DNA of 64,000 nt, from the NCBI GenBank assembly GCA_030549495.1, contig JAUIRK010000916.1:347501-411500 (forward strand), read 5' to 3'. Positions 32,001 through 39,240 of the stretch are shown here, one piece after another. The DNA is from Nectonema munidae. Lineage: Eukaryota; Nematomorpha; Nectonematoida; Nectonematidae. The translations under genes and the position numbers were made by a program. The notes under the pieces are model-generated. The model worked only from the letters and a program-made list of their open reading frames with translations. It was not told the DNA's origin and made no database searches. Every line of letters begins with the position of its first letter. The stretch's first letter is position 1.

Positions 32001-33709
32001 ACATGTCTTCAAAAAATTATTTTATGTTTTATAATTGTATGTTGAATGAAGATTGGTATATAGATATTAATTTGAATGCTAATGAGTACTGTAAAGTATT
32101 GATTGATAAAATATCTTATATCTATAAAAAATGTTTTCCTTTTATGAAAATGAAGCCCAAAGTTAAAAATGAATGGTTCACACCAGAATTAAGATTACTT
32201 AGAAAGTATAAAAACAAAGTTTATAAATCTTTCTTGAAATATCGAAACCTTTCTAAATGGAATGAGTTTAAACAAATACGAAATAGGTATAATAAGCTAG
32301 TAAAAGAAAGTAGAGAAAAGTTTTACTATAATAAGTTCACTAGCTCAAAATTTGATATGAAGAGTACCTGGAAACTTATTAATGAAGTTTTAGATAAGAA
32401 CTGACAAAGAAGTTTTAGATAAGACTGACAAAGAAGCATAGGTATGCAAAATAAGAAAACAAACTGTAGCAAGCAATATTACATTATTAAAGGCTATAAT
32501 CTTTTTATTGCAATTTTATTAATGATATATAAATACAAATAAATTGTACCTCGGGGGTGAACCATCATCCTTATGGTACGCTATTGTATGCCTTAGATCA
32601 GTTGTTCTCAACCGTGGCTCTGAGGACCTCATACGGATTTCAACCTCTTGTTTGCGGCTCACATAGCAAAGTTGTAGTAAAAATAGGCTAAGAATATAAT
32701 ATCAAGTCTCAGAATTATATAAAATTATTGATTTATTAATTATACATTATATAGGTTGTAAATTAGTTTTGTATCTATGATCTGATTTTAAATTCAATTA
32801 TTTTTAAATTAATTTTCACTAGTGGTTCTCAACTACAGGTCTGAAGGTGGCATGCAGCACTAACCTCTTTTTTTTGCGACCCACATAGCAAAGTTGCAAA
32901 AAATAGGTTAAAAATATCATAATAAAACAGTCAAAATTTCCCTAATTTATTGGTTTATTATTTATGGATAATATAATTTATTATTTTTATGATATATATA
33001 TATATATGCAGAAATTTGGATTGAGTTGTAACTAGAATAATAGTTCAGTTACGCTTTTTATATAAATCAATTTTATGCTTTTGGTGTGGCCTTCTAGTGT
33101 AATGTTGATTCTTAATTTGACCCTTTGTTAAAAAAGGTTAAGAACAAGTAAAAAATATTTCAAAGATGTCCAAATTCAATATAAGAGAAAGTGGAGAGAG
33201 TATATCTTACGAGATGCTTATTCAAAAAAAAAATTTCAGATGTAAAAAATCTAATATATATTAATCTTTTTAAAATGTTGCTCGAAATTGTCCCATCAAA
33301 GTTGATATAAATTCTCACTAAATCGAGATATTTTATAATATATTATTATTTTTGAGATATTTTACATCACACAAAAATATTTAAATTGATAGAATATAGA
33401 TAAATTTGGTAGATTAAAGATAACTAAGTGTTTATCATAACTTTTTTTAGGTATCGCGACAACCAATATATCTATAATGCGCCCGATAACAGATAAGTAC
33501 CCTTTTTTCTTTCAATATAAATAAAAAGAAATCAAAGTTTAAACAAAAGACAATATTAAATAAAATAAATGGCTACTTTTTATTTTCGTTTTTGACTTAG
33601 AATTAAATTGGCTAAGTTGTGGACCAACAAATTCATCACTATTTTCATCAAAACAATTGTTACTAATAGGTCTTTTCAAACTTTCATTTATAACTTCTTT
33701 ATCTTCCAT
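7315..33709 (-). CDS. PPWD1: PPWD1: WD40-repeat and cyclophilin-type peptidyl-prolyl isomerase (complete, 11 exons)
   Basis: Spliceosome-associated nuclear cyclophilin. The joined exons are 33709-33577, 30297-30195, 27174-27074, 26999-26816, 22775-22630, 21470-21196, 20126-19845, 19359-19182, 13943-13728, 13673-13522 and 7461-7315. All introns are GT-AG and every joint keeps frame; the total is 1917 nt, 638 residues plus stop, close to the human protein (646). The acidic N-terminus (SDEFVGP) leads to LYLDDIP and SYMHRDV, then WD repeats ([11 protein letters not shown] at about 86-96, [20 protein letters not shown] in exon 4, [13 protein letters not shown] [12 protein letters not shown] in exon 6, [18 protein letters not shown] in exon 7). 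The cyclophilin domain is at about 485-636 and keeps [19 protein letters not shown] and [12 protein letters not shown], so the catalytic Arg and the Phe, Met, Gln, Trp and His of the active site are present. Exon 1 is the least certain joint because it is short and weakly conserved. Confidence 0.93.
7462..8228. other. PPWD1 intron 10, distal part
   Basis: AT-rich intron without recognisable content up to the target-site duplication of the hAT element. Confidence 0.4.
8229..10697 (+). mobile_element. hAT-Ac DNA transposon with perfect 8-bp target duplication
   Basis: The element is 2469 bp long. ATCAGGAC occurs at 8221-8228 and again at 10698-10705, a perfect 8-bp duplication. The terminal inverted repeats are TAGAGATGCACCGAA and, read inwards from the right, TAGAGGTGTACTGAA. 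Both subterminal regions are rich in CCGAATA/TATTCGG motifs, probable transposase binding sites. It sits in PPWD1 intron 10, antisense to the host gene, and is the youngest autonomous-size element in the window judging from its intact ends and few coding breaks. Confidence 0.93.
8482..10445 (+). pseudogene. hAT-Ac transposase with BED finger (broken)
   Basis: Starts [17 protein letters not shown] with a BED zinc finger (CLCNLC, HLKNKH) at residues 15-60. The RNase H-like core shows LTTDIWTA at about 9030, [12 protein letters not shown] and [10 protein letters not shown] at 9225-9320, and [10 protein letters not shown] at 9480. The C-terminus at 10260-10410 has the hAT dimerisation segment [19 protein letters not shown]. 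Breaks: an in-frame TAA at 8689-8691, a frame change between 9042 and 9123, and stops near 9531, 9702 and 9789. So about four stops and one frameshift in some 650 codons: inactive but recent. It resembles ZBED1/4-like animal hAT proteins. Confidence 0.9.
10920..11195 (-). mobile_element. piggyBac transposase fragment
   Basis: A minus-strand frame encodes [30 protein letters not shown] and KDMKKK. This matches the piggyBac core (F-D-N-F-F-T-S ... L-L-x-x-L ... A-T-G-T-x-R-x-N-R). It covers roughly 75 residues; no termini were found. It is a second element in PPWD1 intron 10. Confidence 0.7.
11196..13521. other. PPWD1 intron 10, proximal part
   Basis: AT-rich and non-coding. The only structure noted is a short direct repeat, GTGCCTCACAACATA, at about 13052 and 13090. 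Confidence 0.4.
13522..13673 (-). CDS. PPWD1: PPWD1 exon 10 (residues 540-590)
   Basis: Preceded by a 54-bp intron. Encodes [38 protein letters not shown] and TVVPC. Donor TGT|GTAAGC was chosen over the GT two bases upstream because only it restores WLDNKH in the last exon. Confidence 0.95.
13728..13943 (-). CDS. PPWD1: PPWD1 exon 9 (residues 468-539), start of the cyclophilin domain
   Basis: Acceptor ATGAAG|CG, donor CAAAAG|GTTTTG. Encodes [40 protein letters not shown] and GDP. It contains the catalytic Arg of FHRII and the Phe-Met-x-Gln active-site residues. Confidence 0.95.
13944..14869. other. PPWD1 intron 8, distal part
   Basis: No gene or recognised repeat. GTTCTAGCCGAGGGAATTAT at about 14080 looks like a transposon end but has no partner here. 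Confidence 0.35.
14870..17505 (+). mobile_element. Mutator-like (MULE) DNA transposon with FLYWCH finger
   Basis: The extent is defined by comparison with the deletion derivative at 2970-3690, which keeps only the two flanks (14870-15190 and about 17060-17500). The middle carries a MULE transposase. I could not define terminal inverted repeats or a target duplication, so the boundaries are approximate. It lies in PPWD1 intron 8, antisense to the host gene. Confidence 0.75.
15383..16624 (+). pseudogene. MULE transposase with N-terminal FLYWCH domain (broken)
   Basis: Translation begins [17 protein letters not shown] and changes frame at about 15450. The FLYWCH-type finger follows, [20 protein letters not shown] with a distal KEHNH. 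The MULE catalytic core starts with [20 protein letters not shown] (15940-16000; DGTF contains the first catalytic Asp), then [11 protein letters not shown] (16140; second Asp), [13 protein letters not shown] (16215) and [20 protein letters not shown] plus WHN (16480-16545). About four or five frame changes or stops (near 15450, 15700, 16054, 16250) break it. The product would be an RNase H-fold DDE transposase. Confidence 0.85.
17575..18528 (-). repeat. Three tandem copies of a ~310-bp hAT transposase tail
   Basis: Units start at about 17575, 17885 and 18208 (spacings about 309 and 323 bp; the difference is mainly a short CATAATAATAT-like insertion). The copies are nearly identical over their length. 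On the minus strand each unit encodes [14 protein letters not shown] followed, after a frame change, by [26 protein letters not shown] and a stop. This looks like the extreme C-terminus of a ZMYM-like hAT transposase (S-x-x-x-x-R-L-N-x-L ... I-x-x-F-A-x-K-x-x-R-R). The repeat lies in PPWD1 intron 8. High similarity between units points to recent duplication of an already broken fragment. Confidence 0.8.
18700..18754 (-). mobile_element. hAT-type terminus CACTGGCGGATTTA
   Basis: Read inwards from 18754 on the minus strand: CACTGGCGGATTTAAGGGAG followed by GGGGCGG. This is a common hAT MITE end. It lies 226 bp beyond the triplicated hAT tail and may be the terminus of that element. Confidence 0.45.
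18974..19046 (+). tRNA. tRNA-Val (anticodon AAC)
   Basis: The 73-nt sequence folds into a cloverleaf. The acceptor stem GTTTCCG/CGGAAAC is perfect, with discriminator A. The anticodon stem TCTGC/GCAGA encloses the loop CTAACAC with anticodon AAC. The T arm is CCCAG-TTCGATC-CTGGG. Internal promoter boxes are present (TGGTGTAGTGG for A, GTTCGATCC for B), and a T-run at about 19055-19059 can terminate Pol III. No intron; CCA is not encoded. It lies in PPWD1 intron 8 on the opposite strand. It looks functional. Confidence 0.95.
19182..19359 (-). CDS. PPWD1: PPWD1 exon 8 (residues 409-467)
   Basis: Acceptor TTCAAG|GCT, donor ACAG|GTATTA. Encodes [20 protein letters not shown] (human ADPTIVCTSFKKNRFYMF) and [12 protein letters not shown], the linker between propeller and cyclophilin. 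Confidence 0.93.
19360..19844. other. PPWD1 intron 7
   Basis: 485-bp AT-rich intron; nothing else recognised. Confidence 0.6.
19845..20126 (-). CDS. PPWD1: PPWD1 exon 7 (residues 315-408)
   Basis: Acceptor TTTAG|GTTATT, donor CAG|GTAAAA. Encodes [32 protein letters not shown] and LCIALFQG. After ALFQG the sequence ([18 protein letters not shown]) has no close human counterpart, as expected for the variable linker. Confidence 0.92.
20440..20720. other. Extreme homopolymer tract in PPWD1 intron 6
   Basis: Runs of 10-25 A, blocks of T, and G-doubled words such as GGTGGTGGTTTGG are packed into under 300 bp, unlike anything nearby. I suspect poor consensus sequence or an expanded microsatellite. 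No coding content. The rest of the intron (20127-21195) is ordinary AT-rich DNA. Confidence 0.5.
21196..21470 (-). CDS. PPWD1: PPWD1 exon 6 (residues 223-314)
   Basis: Acceptor TGAAG|GA, donor GTGAA|GTAATA. Encodes [24 protein letters not shown] and [20 protein letters not shown], all recognisable in PPWD1. The 275-nt exon carries two WD units. Confidence 0.93.
21471..22629. other. PPWD1 intron 5
   Basis: 1159-bp AT-rich intron without a recognised element. Confidence 0.5.
22630..22775 (-). CDS. PPWD1: PPWD1 exon 5 (residues 174-222)
   Basis: Acceptor TTGTAG|AAGTGA, donor GGAG|GTACAT. Encodes [20 protein letters not shown] and [20 protein letters not shown], aligning with the human SEKSTGKIFIYD to VSSDKSG stretch. 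It is more diverged than its neighbours, but phase and order fit exactly. Confidence 0.88.
22942..23073. repeat. Inverted and direct repeats around a GCTTTGGGCACACGGAAG motif
   Basis: CTTCCGTGTGCCCAAAGC at 22949-22966 is the exact reverse complement of GCTTTGGGCACACGGAAG at 23055-23072. A third, imperfect copy, GCTTTGGACACAGGAAGG, lies between at 22997. The segment is much richer in G+C than its intron. It may be a foldback MITE or the end of an unrecognised element. Confidence 0.6.
23280..23552 (-). other. Unrecognised 90-codon open frame in PPWD1 intron 4
   Basis: Begins [20 protein letters not shown] and contains [19 protein letters not shown]. Composition is protein-like rather than low-complexity, but I do not recognise a domain. 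It is not a PPWD1 exon: exon 5 is fully accounted for downstream and phases close without it. It could be a retroposed or transposon fragment. Confidence 0.2.
23611..23700 (+). mobile_element. hAT (Charlie-like) terminus
   Basis: GGCAACCTGCGGCCCACGGG followed by CCAAATCCGG is the typical inner end of animal Charlie/SPIN-type hAT MITEs. The partner end was not located. Confidence 0.5.
24339..24661. mobile_element. MITE-like element with CAGGGGCGCACATCC terminus
   Basis: Starts CAGGGGCGCACATCCGGGCG then GGCGAGG, and a loosely inverted end, CTACCTCGCCAAGCGCTG, lies at 24644-24661. The left end matches those at 62944 and, inverted, 54774. No target duplication could be read, so the right boundary is tentative. 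Confidence 0.4.
24800..25109 (+). pseudogene. MULE transposase fragment
   Basis: Two adjacent frames carry MULE C-terminal motifs in the right order: [16 protein letters not shown] at about 24830, then [20 protein letters not shown] and [11 protein letters not shown] at 24950-25050. The second corresponds to [11 protein letters not shown]...NNVEAWHN in the MULE at 15383. It belongs to a different, more diverged MULE. It ends where the repeat copy beginning at 25135 takes over. Confidence 0.65.
25135..26330 (+). repeat. Interspersed repeat, copy A (partner at 52142-53760)
   Basis: Opens with about eight degenerate units of TCAAGCTCTCTTCTCTCAT (25135-25300), then AT-rich sequence shared with the second copy: CAATCGTTACAAT, AGACTCGCG, CGTTTGTTACATTTTGTAAC, CGAAACAAAATGTTTC, ACAGCTGTCAAAATTTTATT, in the same order and orientation. 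Copy A has about 290 extra bp (25325-25615) with a TTAACCCATTGG word. Family unknown; no coding capacity seen. Confidence 0.65.
26816..26999 (-). CDS. PPWD1: PPWD1 exon 4 (residues 113-173)
   Basis: Separated from exon 3 by a 74-bp intron. Encodes [20 protein letters not shown] and [18 protein letters not shown]. Donor GCTAT|GTACGA. Confidence 0.94.
27074..27174 (-). CDS. PPWD1: PPWD1 exon 3 (residues 79-112)
   Basis: Acceptor TTCTAG|A, donor TTGG|GTAAAC. Encodes the first WD repeat: [18 protein letters not shown], then [13 protein letters not shown], nearly identical to vertebrate PPWD1. Confidence 0.95.
27600..27740 (-). mobile_element. Transposon terminus in PPWD1 intron 2
   Basis: On the minus strand from about 27735 the text reads CAATGGCGTCCGCAGTATGG then GGCAAGGGGGAGGGGC, the style of end seen in several families here (short conserved terminus then a G-rich tract). 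Confidence 0.35.
28562..28819 (-). mobile_element. BEL/Pao-type LTR retrotransposon fossil (protease fragment)
   Basis: A minus-strand segment contains [14 protein letters not shown] within a context typical of the BEL/Pao aspartic protease. Only this part is preserved; no LTRs, reverse transcriptase or integrase were seen. It is a broken, isolated fossil in PPWD1 intron 2. Ty3-type origin is a less likely alternative. Age cannot be estimated without terminal repeats. Confidence 0.5.
28901..29541 (+). pseudogene. 28S rRNA gene fragment
   Basis: Highly conserved large-subunit rRNA sequence begins at ATCTAATTAGTGACGCGCAT (28902) and continues through GCGAAATCACAGCCAAGGCA, GGGGAAAGAAGACCCTGTTG, GGCGGTACATCTGTCAAAAG, GGCCAGCTCAGGAAGGACAG and GTTACCACAGGGATAACTGG, stopping abruptly at 29541 where a real gene would go on with GTGGCAGCC. 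It covers the domain IV-V region including the divergent expansion segment (29080-29310). The core is close to consensus with scattered substitutions. It is a truncated dispersed copy inside PPWD1 intron 2, not a working rRNA gene. Confidence 0.92.
30195..30297 (-). CDS. PPWD1: PPWD1 exon 2 (residues 45-78)
   Basis: Acceptor TATAG|GA, donor ACAAA|GTATC. Encodes [18 protein letters not shown] and [15 protein letters not shown], the conserved segment preceding the first WD repeat. Confidence 0.9.
30597..31106 (+). CDS. LINE ORF1 with zinc knuckles
   Basis: A 169-residue open frame with two CCHC knuckles, [14 protein letters not shown] and [13 protein letters not shown], and a third degenerate Cys cluster (CVNCIRKK...SKSC). 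This arrangement is typical of the gag-like ORF1 of Jockey/CR1-type non-LTR retrotransposons, an RNA-binding chaperone. The N-terminal RNA-recognition-like part ([17 protein letters not shown]) suggests that the frame is 5'-truncated relative to full-length ORF1 proteins. It is inserted in PPWD1 intron 1, antisense to the host gene. Confidence 0.75.
   Translation: MVNNLDSNLDDNLIFESILSKNNYIKPLIDINYKFKLLFSKINESTRKKFIVFSVDPHIRNAIKMHHNEFFINYGCYQVHDFYLSKQCTNCCNFGHTSSVCKFKDKAVCKYCSENHKSETCSNSSNVELHKCVNCIRKKYKDFHHDAFSKSCECRKLNLNFIKVNTCDF
31161..32404 (+). pseudogene. LINE ORF2: APE-type endonuclease, reverse transcriptase missing
   Basis: The N-terminal endonuclease is recognisable: [17 protein letters not shown] (catalytic Glu), [20 protein letters not shown] (Asp/Asn), [12 protein letters not shown] and DISDDLPNF. 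In the last motif the usual SDH is SDD, so the catalytic His is lost. One frameshift lies at the A-run near 31470; otherwise the frame is open to the TGA at 32402-32404. The linker [20 protein letters not shown] and [11 protein letters not shown] is where reverse transcriptase should follow, but sequence ends in a short duplicated word (AAGTTTTAGATAAGA). This is the reverse of normal LINE truncation. Confidence 0.85.
32599..33149. mobile_element. Duplicated hAT-type MITE in PPWD1 intron 1
   Basis: Two left ends occur in tandem: CAGTTGTTCTCAACCGTGG at 32599 and TAGTGGTTCTCAACTACAGG at 32820. Each is followed by GCGRCYCACATAGCAAAGTTG and a similar AT-rich stretch. A single right end, GGTTAAGAACAAG, is at 33136-33148 and is the inverted complement of the left TTGTTCTCAACC. 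Non-coding. Confidence 0.6.
33577..33709 (-). CDS. PPWD1: PPWD1 exon 1 (residues 1-44)
   Basis: Starts at ATG 33709-33707 with [18 protein letters not shown]. The acidic segment [11 protein letters not shown] matches the E-E-x-W-V-G-P start of other PPWD1 proteins, followed by a lysine-rich KSKTKIK stretch in place of the usual KKRKV. Donor A|GTAGCC at 33577/33576, phase 1. Chosen because it is the only upstream minus-strand Met frame with the VGP motif and correct phase. Confidence 0.8.
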
Positions 33710-36299
33710 TATAAATTTTTTTAAAAATTAAGGGTATCAAATGAAATTTTAATGCTAAAATTTAGATAACTATTTAAATTTTTTAAAAATTTTCACCATT
33801 TTAACCTTTAACAAAATTAAGTTTAGAATATATCAAAAAAAAAATGAAAAGGCGGGATTAGTACAAAGATCTCACATTGTGAATTCAACATTTGTTTTTT
33901 CAATGAAAAGATTTTTTTTAATGGATATGCCCATAATTGTCATATATGGAAAATTATGCGATTAATCATTGCTAGTTCGGGCAATTTGTGGCTAAATTTA
34001 TTAATTTTTAGAATTCTGTTCTTTTTAATATTTTGATATTTTTTAATAACAAAACAAGTTTATTAATTAATTTTTTTGCTTTAAAGTTAAAAACGTTAAA
34101 TGAAGTTAAATAAAAACCTTATTATATTTTCAATCTCACAGAATAACTCCTTATCAAAAACTGAATGCTATAAAGGTGAAATTTAAAGATACACTTTATA
34201 CAATTTAAAAATAGAATGATGTATATTCGCTATTTTTATCTATATTTAATTAGATCTAAAAATCGCATTAAATTAATCGTTACGCCTGAGTTCATGCAAT
34301 ATTTCTAATAAAAATATCAAATTTTGTATATAGAAAAAGGGGAAAGAAAACTTTGTTTAAAAACAGTATACATGTAAACTTATTTATATATTGAAGACAA
34401 ACAAGAGAAAAATTTTTTTTGTTGAACATACAAAATAAATCATATATCAATTGAGTGTTGCAAAATGATCACTAATTTTTAGATTAAAGTATATGCATAT
34501 AATTTTGACAAAATTATACAAGCTGTTTTCAACCTTTGGTCTGTCATTCAGAAGATTCAAAGTTTTTACTTTTGAGAATAGTTTTTTGCAACAGTGATAT
34601 TTTTCTTTCTATATTGATTTTTTGTTTTTGATTTTCTCTGTAAATAAATTTTCTTCTTATTCATAATTAGATAAAAGTATACATACTAAGATAAATCCTG
34701 CGTAAAGAAATTTTTCTACCCGCATCCTCCCAGTTTGGCAAAATTCTTTATTGAAAAAGGCCATTATCCATCCCACTTATGTGATGCTAATTTTCAAATA
34801 TAATAAAACTAAAATAAAGCTACTTTTTAATAAAATTAATTAGTTGGATATAAAAGCACCTTCAGTCATAAGTCTTCTATATATTTTAAGCTTAGGAGTA
34901 GACCAGACGTTAATGATTAGAAGAAAGGTTTTGTAGGAAAAGAAAGATTAAAAAGATTTTTGAAAATAAGCAAGAAAAAATAGAAAGCCTGTTCAGAATT
35001 AGTAATAGAAAACACAAGACAGAGCTAAGATTATAATGAAATGATTTGTAATTTTAAAAGTAAAAGAACGTCTGAAGTAAGAATATTTTGAAAGAATTTA
35101 AGTGGACAAAATATTACCAACCACTCAACTATTAGCAAAGTGATTAGAAAAATTCACTAATAAATTGAAAGATTCTAGCGCTCCAAGAAAATTTGCGAAA
35201 ATATTGTCATTTAAAAGAAGAACGTGTGTACTTACTACTTACCTATAGTAGGGAAAACCATTAGAAAAAACAAATTCAAAAATTCAAAACAAGAAGCTTG
35301 AGAAACAGAAAAGAGTAAATTAATGTTAAAATCACCACAAATTAATAATTATAAGAGAAATCTTGATAATAAAAAAATCGCTGAAATGTGAGAAAAAATT
35401 ATAAATATTGTAAAAACGGATGGTAAATAACGAGTATCTTCAGAAATTAAAAGCCGAGGTGAAATTTGGTAATTAAGATACCACACATTTTATCGGAAAT
35501 TGTGAGAGGAAAACAAACAATTAGACAAAATTCAATCTAAAATAGAAAGCAACTCCACATCCCGTTTATACCTTTCATAAAATACATAATCATCATCATT
35601 TAGAGAAAAAATCAATCAGGGGTGAGACTTCGTACATTCAAATGGAAGACTCATTCAAAGAATTCTTTTAGAAGATAAGAAACTATCAAGTTTAATTTGA
35701 CAGATAAATTCTGTTAAAATAAAATTGTATTGGAAATAAGGTTCTAAATTCGTAAGGTAAGAGAAATTATTCAACATTATTTTTAAAGAATCTTATTTAG
35801 ACTCAGAATTTAAGCAATTGAAGGTGTCTCAAGTTATTAGAGGAAAAAAATTACATAGTTTGATGCATGATTACTTTAAAATTTGTTTAACGAACAGCGT
35901 TTGAACAAATATTTTTGAGAAAAGTACAATTACTAGACTCACAAGATAGAAAACAAAATATACAACTAGGTGCAAATTTAGAGTAATTTCCATAGTGCCG
36001 ATAAATATTATATTTAAACCGACTTAAATATAAGAAGAAAATTATTCTAAGCTAAAAGCACGTCAATTAAAGTACACCAATATTGCAAGGTCTAGATTTT
36101 AGAATCATGAATAGACAATGAATTGTCAATTTGCTTTGTTACGAAAGTTTTTCTTATCGGACTTCAATTTATTAGACATATCGAGGCTAGATGCATTAAC
36201 ACTTTTAAATTAATTGTACAAAATTTACTGAATCATATCCCTTCAAATTTTGTGACTTTCCTAAAATCGCTAGCTGCATCATTTCATACCAATAGTAGT
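33710..36299. other. Upstream region of PPWD1; AT-rich, no gene found
   Basis: The PPWD1 promoter should lie just above 33709, but I see no convincing TATA or initiator. From 34860 to 36130 there are scattered short frames without motifs. No repeat family was recognised. Confidence 0.4.
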
Positions 36300-38140
36300 T
36301 GAATGACCTTTTCATGTCAAAAACTGTCAATCAAAATCAAATATTAAAATTTTTCAGCAAAATTTTGACATTATCTGTAGTTAACCTTATAACTTAGGGT
36401 CTATATTATATACTAACTTGAAAATTTATAATTATATACAGTTTTGAACGCATTTAATTTATTCAATAATCATGCCTACTTATTAGAAAATGTCAATCAA
36501 AATTTTGATTGATCAGAAATATATCTAATAAAATTTTCCTACAAATTTTACATAAAATATATGTTTTTATACTAAATCGGCTATGCTGGTTTCATTTCTG
36601 GAATAATTTTTTACATATAAGATTTGAAAATACCTATAAGGGTTAATAAAATTTGGGTGTACTTTTATATATTATCTCTAAAATCTTTCCTTCAAATTTT
36701 ACATAAAATATATGTTTTTACACCAAATAGATCATGCTGGTTCATTTCTGAACTTAGTTTTCACATTTAGAGGTCTTAAAATGTCTGTCAGTGTCAATCA
36801 AATTTGCGGTTTACTCTCTAAAAACTATCTCCAAAAATATTCTCTCTAATTTTACATGAAATATAAATGAAAAATCTTAAAATATATAGCTTATCATCTA
36901 GGATTACAATTATCATTTAACTAAGTATGGTAAGAGATCTGAAAATTTACAATAGGTCAGAGTTATCAAAAATAGCACCGATGCCAATATGTGAGAATTT
37001 AGTCACTATCAAGATATTTTTAATTTAAATTGAATTTGTCCATCTTTTTGCTTTTGCGTGAAAGAAATAATCTTTTAGATGAAGAAGGTGGACAACTTTT
37101 TGTAATTAAAAAATGAACATCACGAATGATTCATAAAAAAACCTTTGAACTGAGATTGATTGACAAATATTCAGGCCTGATAATTACCTGATAATAAAAT
37201 ACAGGATATAAAAAAACCTAAGATCATCAAGAAGATTCTTATGAAAATGCTTTGAGAGAGGAAAAAATCTGCTCAAAATATATCTTTAAAAAAGTTTTTT
37301 CAAATACACATTAAAGAAAATAAATTTCTAATGAAAAAGAGCTACCAATATAAAATGAACATCACCATTAAATTCTACAAACTTGAAAATGGGTATATAT
37401 GTATAAAAAACTTTTAATAAGAATAAAAATTTTAATTTTGACATGTCTGTCATTTTTAAATTATTTGTAAAAAAATTTTATATAATTATCTGGATAAAAT
37501 GTTTCTTTTTGAGATAAATCAATTTTTAGACAGGTTGGATTTATTTTCATAAAAATGAATATCACCACTGAATTCAGCATGCTTGATCGCAATTTCATTT
37601 ATAAATTCTATTTTGCATTTAGAATTTGAAAATGCTAATCAATGTGAAACAAAGTTGCGGTTTATTTTTAAAATCTGTCTCCGAGAACATTAATTAAAAT
37701 TTTACATGAAATATACACGCTTATATAACAAATCAACAATGCCAATTTCATTTATGGATTGTTTTTGCTTTAGAATTTGAAAATACTTAAAAGTGTTTAA
37801 CAAATTTTCGGTTTATTTCTTAAATCTGTCTTCGAGAACACTGATTCAAATTTTACATGAAATATACACATTTTCATATCAAATCAACAATGCCAATTTC
37901 ATTTATATATTCATTTGGATATCAAAATACTAAGTGTGAAACAAATTTGCGGTTTATTTTTAAAATCTGTATTAAAATTTTATATGAAATATACGCGCTT
38001 TTATAACAAATCAACAATGCCAATTCCAATTATAGATTGTTTTAGGATTTAGAATTTGAAAATACTTGTGTCAATCAAATTTGCAAATCAGGTGTTTTAC
38101 ACATATGTACGCATTTTTAAGTAGGCTGAATCCACCAGTG
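36300..38140. repeat. Old, diverged satellite (~150-160-bp periodicity)
   Basis: Degenerate units recur: TTTTACATRAAATATA at about 36547, 36697, 36853, 37704 and 37851, each with AACAATGCCAATTTCATTTA or ATGCTGGTTTCATTTCTG-like words; CGGTTTATTTYTTAAATCTGT occurs near 37658, 37810 and 37950. A segment at 37355-37450 (GAACATCACCATTAAATTC, then AACTTGAAAATGGGTATATA) matches the young array at 39865-40860, linking the two. Confidence 0.65.
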
Positions 38141-38215
38141 ATGTTTATTTTTTATAAAAAGTAATCATACCTGTCAAAAAATGATTGACATATGACGCTT
38201 CAACTGAAATAAAGG
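38140..38215 (-). repeat. Inverted single unit of the satellite
   Basis: GTGATGTTTATTTTTTATAA ... TGATTGACATATGAC..TTCAACT is the reverse complement of the unit segment AGTTGAACTGTCATATATCA...AAATGTGACCATC in the young array. Confidence 0.5.
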
Positions 38216-38692
38216 ACTTCATGATTATATAGTTATACATAGCTATATATGTAATTTATTTTGTCACAGAACAAATAGAATTATAAGTAGGCAAAACAAA
38301 ATAGCATAAAATGAAAATATAACTCAATATATTGTATTTGTATCTAATACAAAGAGATAAAACTCAATATATTGTATCAAACAATATACAAATGAACGAA
38401 GATGATAAAGTTGAAACATAATTTATTTATAATTAAAATTTGATTGTTTTTTTATATCTAATCCTTTGGTTGTCGTATCGTTTCCTTAAAATAAAAAATA
38501 ATTTCACCTCAACATGAGTTTTCTACATAAAATTTGTTATTTTATTTAATAATTGCTGGGAGTATTTAAAAAAAAGTGAATGATCTCCTTTATTAAAAAC
38601 TGTCAAGGATAATAAAAATATTAAAAAAAAGAGAAAAACTTTATTCGAAAATTTGTCTTTTTGATAATCAAGATTCAAAAAAACATTTCCAT

Positions 38693-39240
38693 TTAAAAGA
38701 AATTTACATTTCTTGGGTTTTTCTCTTTATTAAAAGTAAAAATAGTACCTGCATTTACTCTTGCCGTATCTAATAGATAAGAAAAAGCGTCTACTGTCCA
38801 TTTTTTTGTTTTTCTATTTGTGGAATAATTTCTTATTCTCTGATCGACTATATACGTTCCACCCTTGGAAAAAGCGTACTGTTTAAAAATTGCAAGTTTA
38901 CTTTTTTCATCGTCTACTGTAATTCCTAAAATGGGGGGGGGGGGGTGTCTGGAAGTCAAAACTAATACATTTTTCTTTCCTTTTGATTTAGAAAATACTA
39001 CATAACTATGAATTGATAAAAATTCTCTATCTATATCCCAGCAAAACTTCTAAGAAAATTCATCTTTATTATCTAAACTTTTTATACTTTGCGGAATACC
39101 TTTTCTTATTGTGTCTATTGTACCGACTATAGTTAATGCTTTTTATAGAGCCAATCAGGTATCTCTATAGAGGTATACAAACGGTCAATGGTTAAATTTC
39201 GACCTCTCAAAGATAAATATGCAGTGATGATGCCTTTTAT
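38693..39240 (-). mobile_element. piggyBac transposase relic
   Basis: Minus-strand frames give, in order, RGRNLTIDRLYTSIEIPDWL, a VGT-IR-like stretch, SIHSYVVFSKSKGKKNVLVL, then ITVDDEKSKLAIFKQYAFSK, GGTYIVDQRIRNYSTNRKTK and KWTVDAFSYLLDTARVNA. This is the second half of a piggyBac transposase, including the G-G-V-D-x-x-D-Q-like motif before a Y-S-x-x-R-K-T-(R/K)-R/K-W block. Several frame changes break it. A run of about 13 G at 38933-38945 lies within it. It interrupts the satellite region. Confidence 0.8.
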
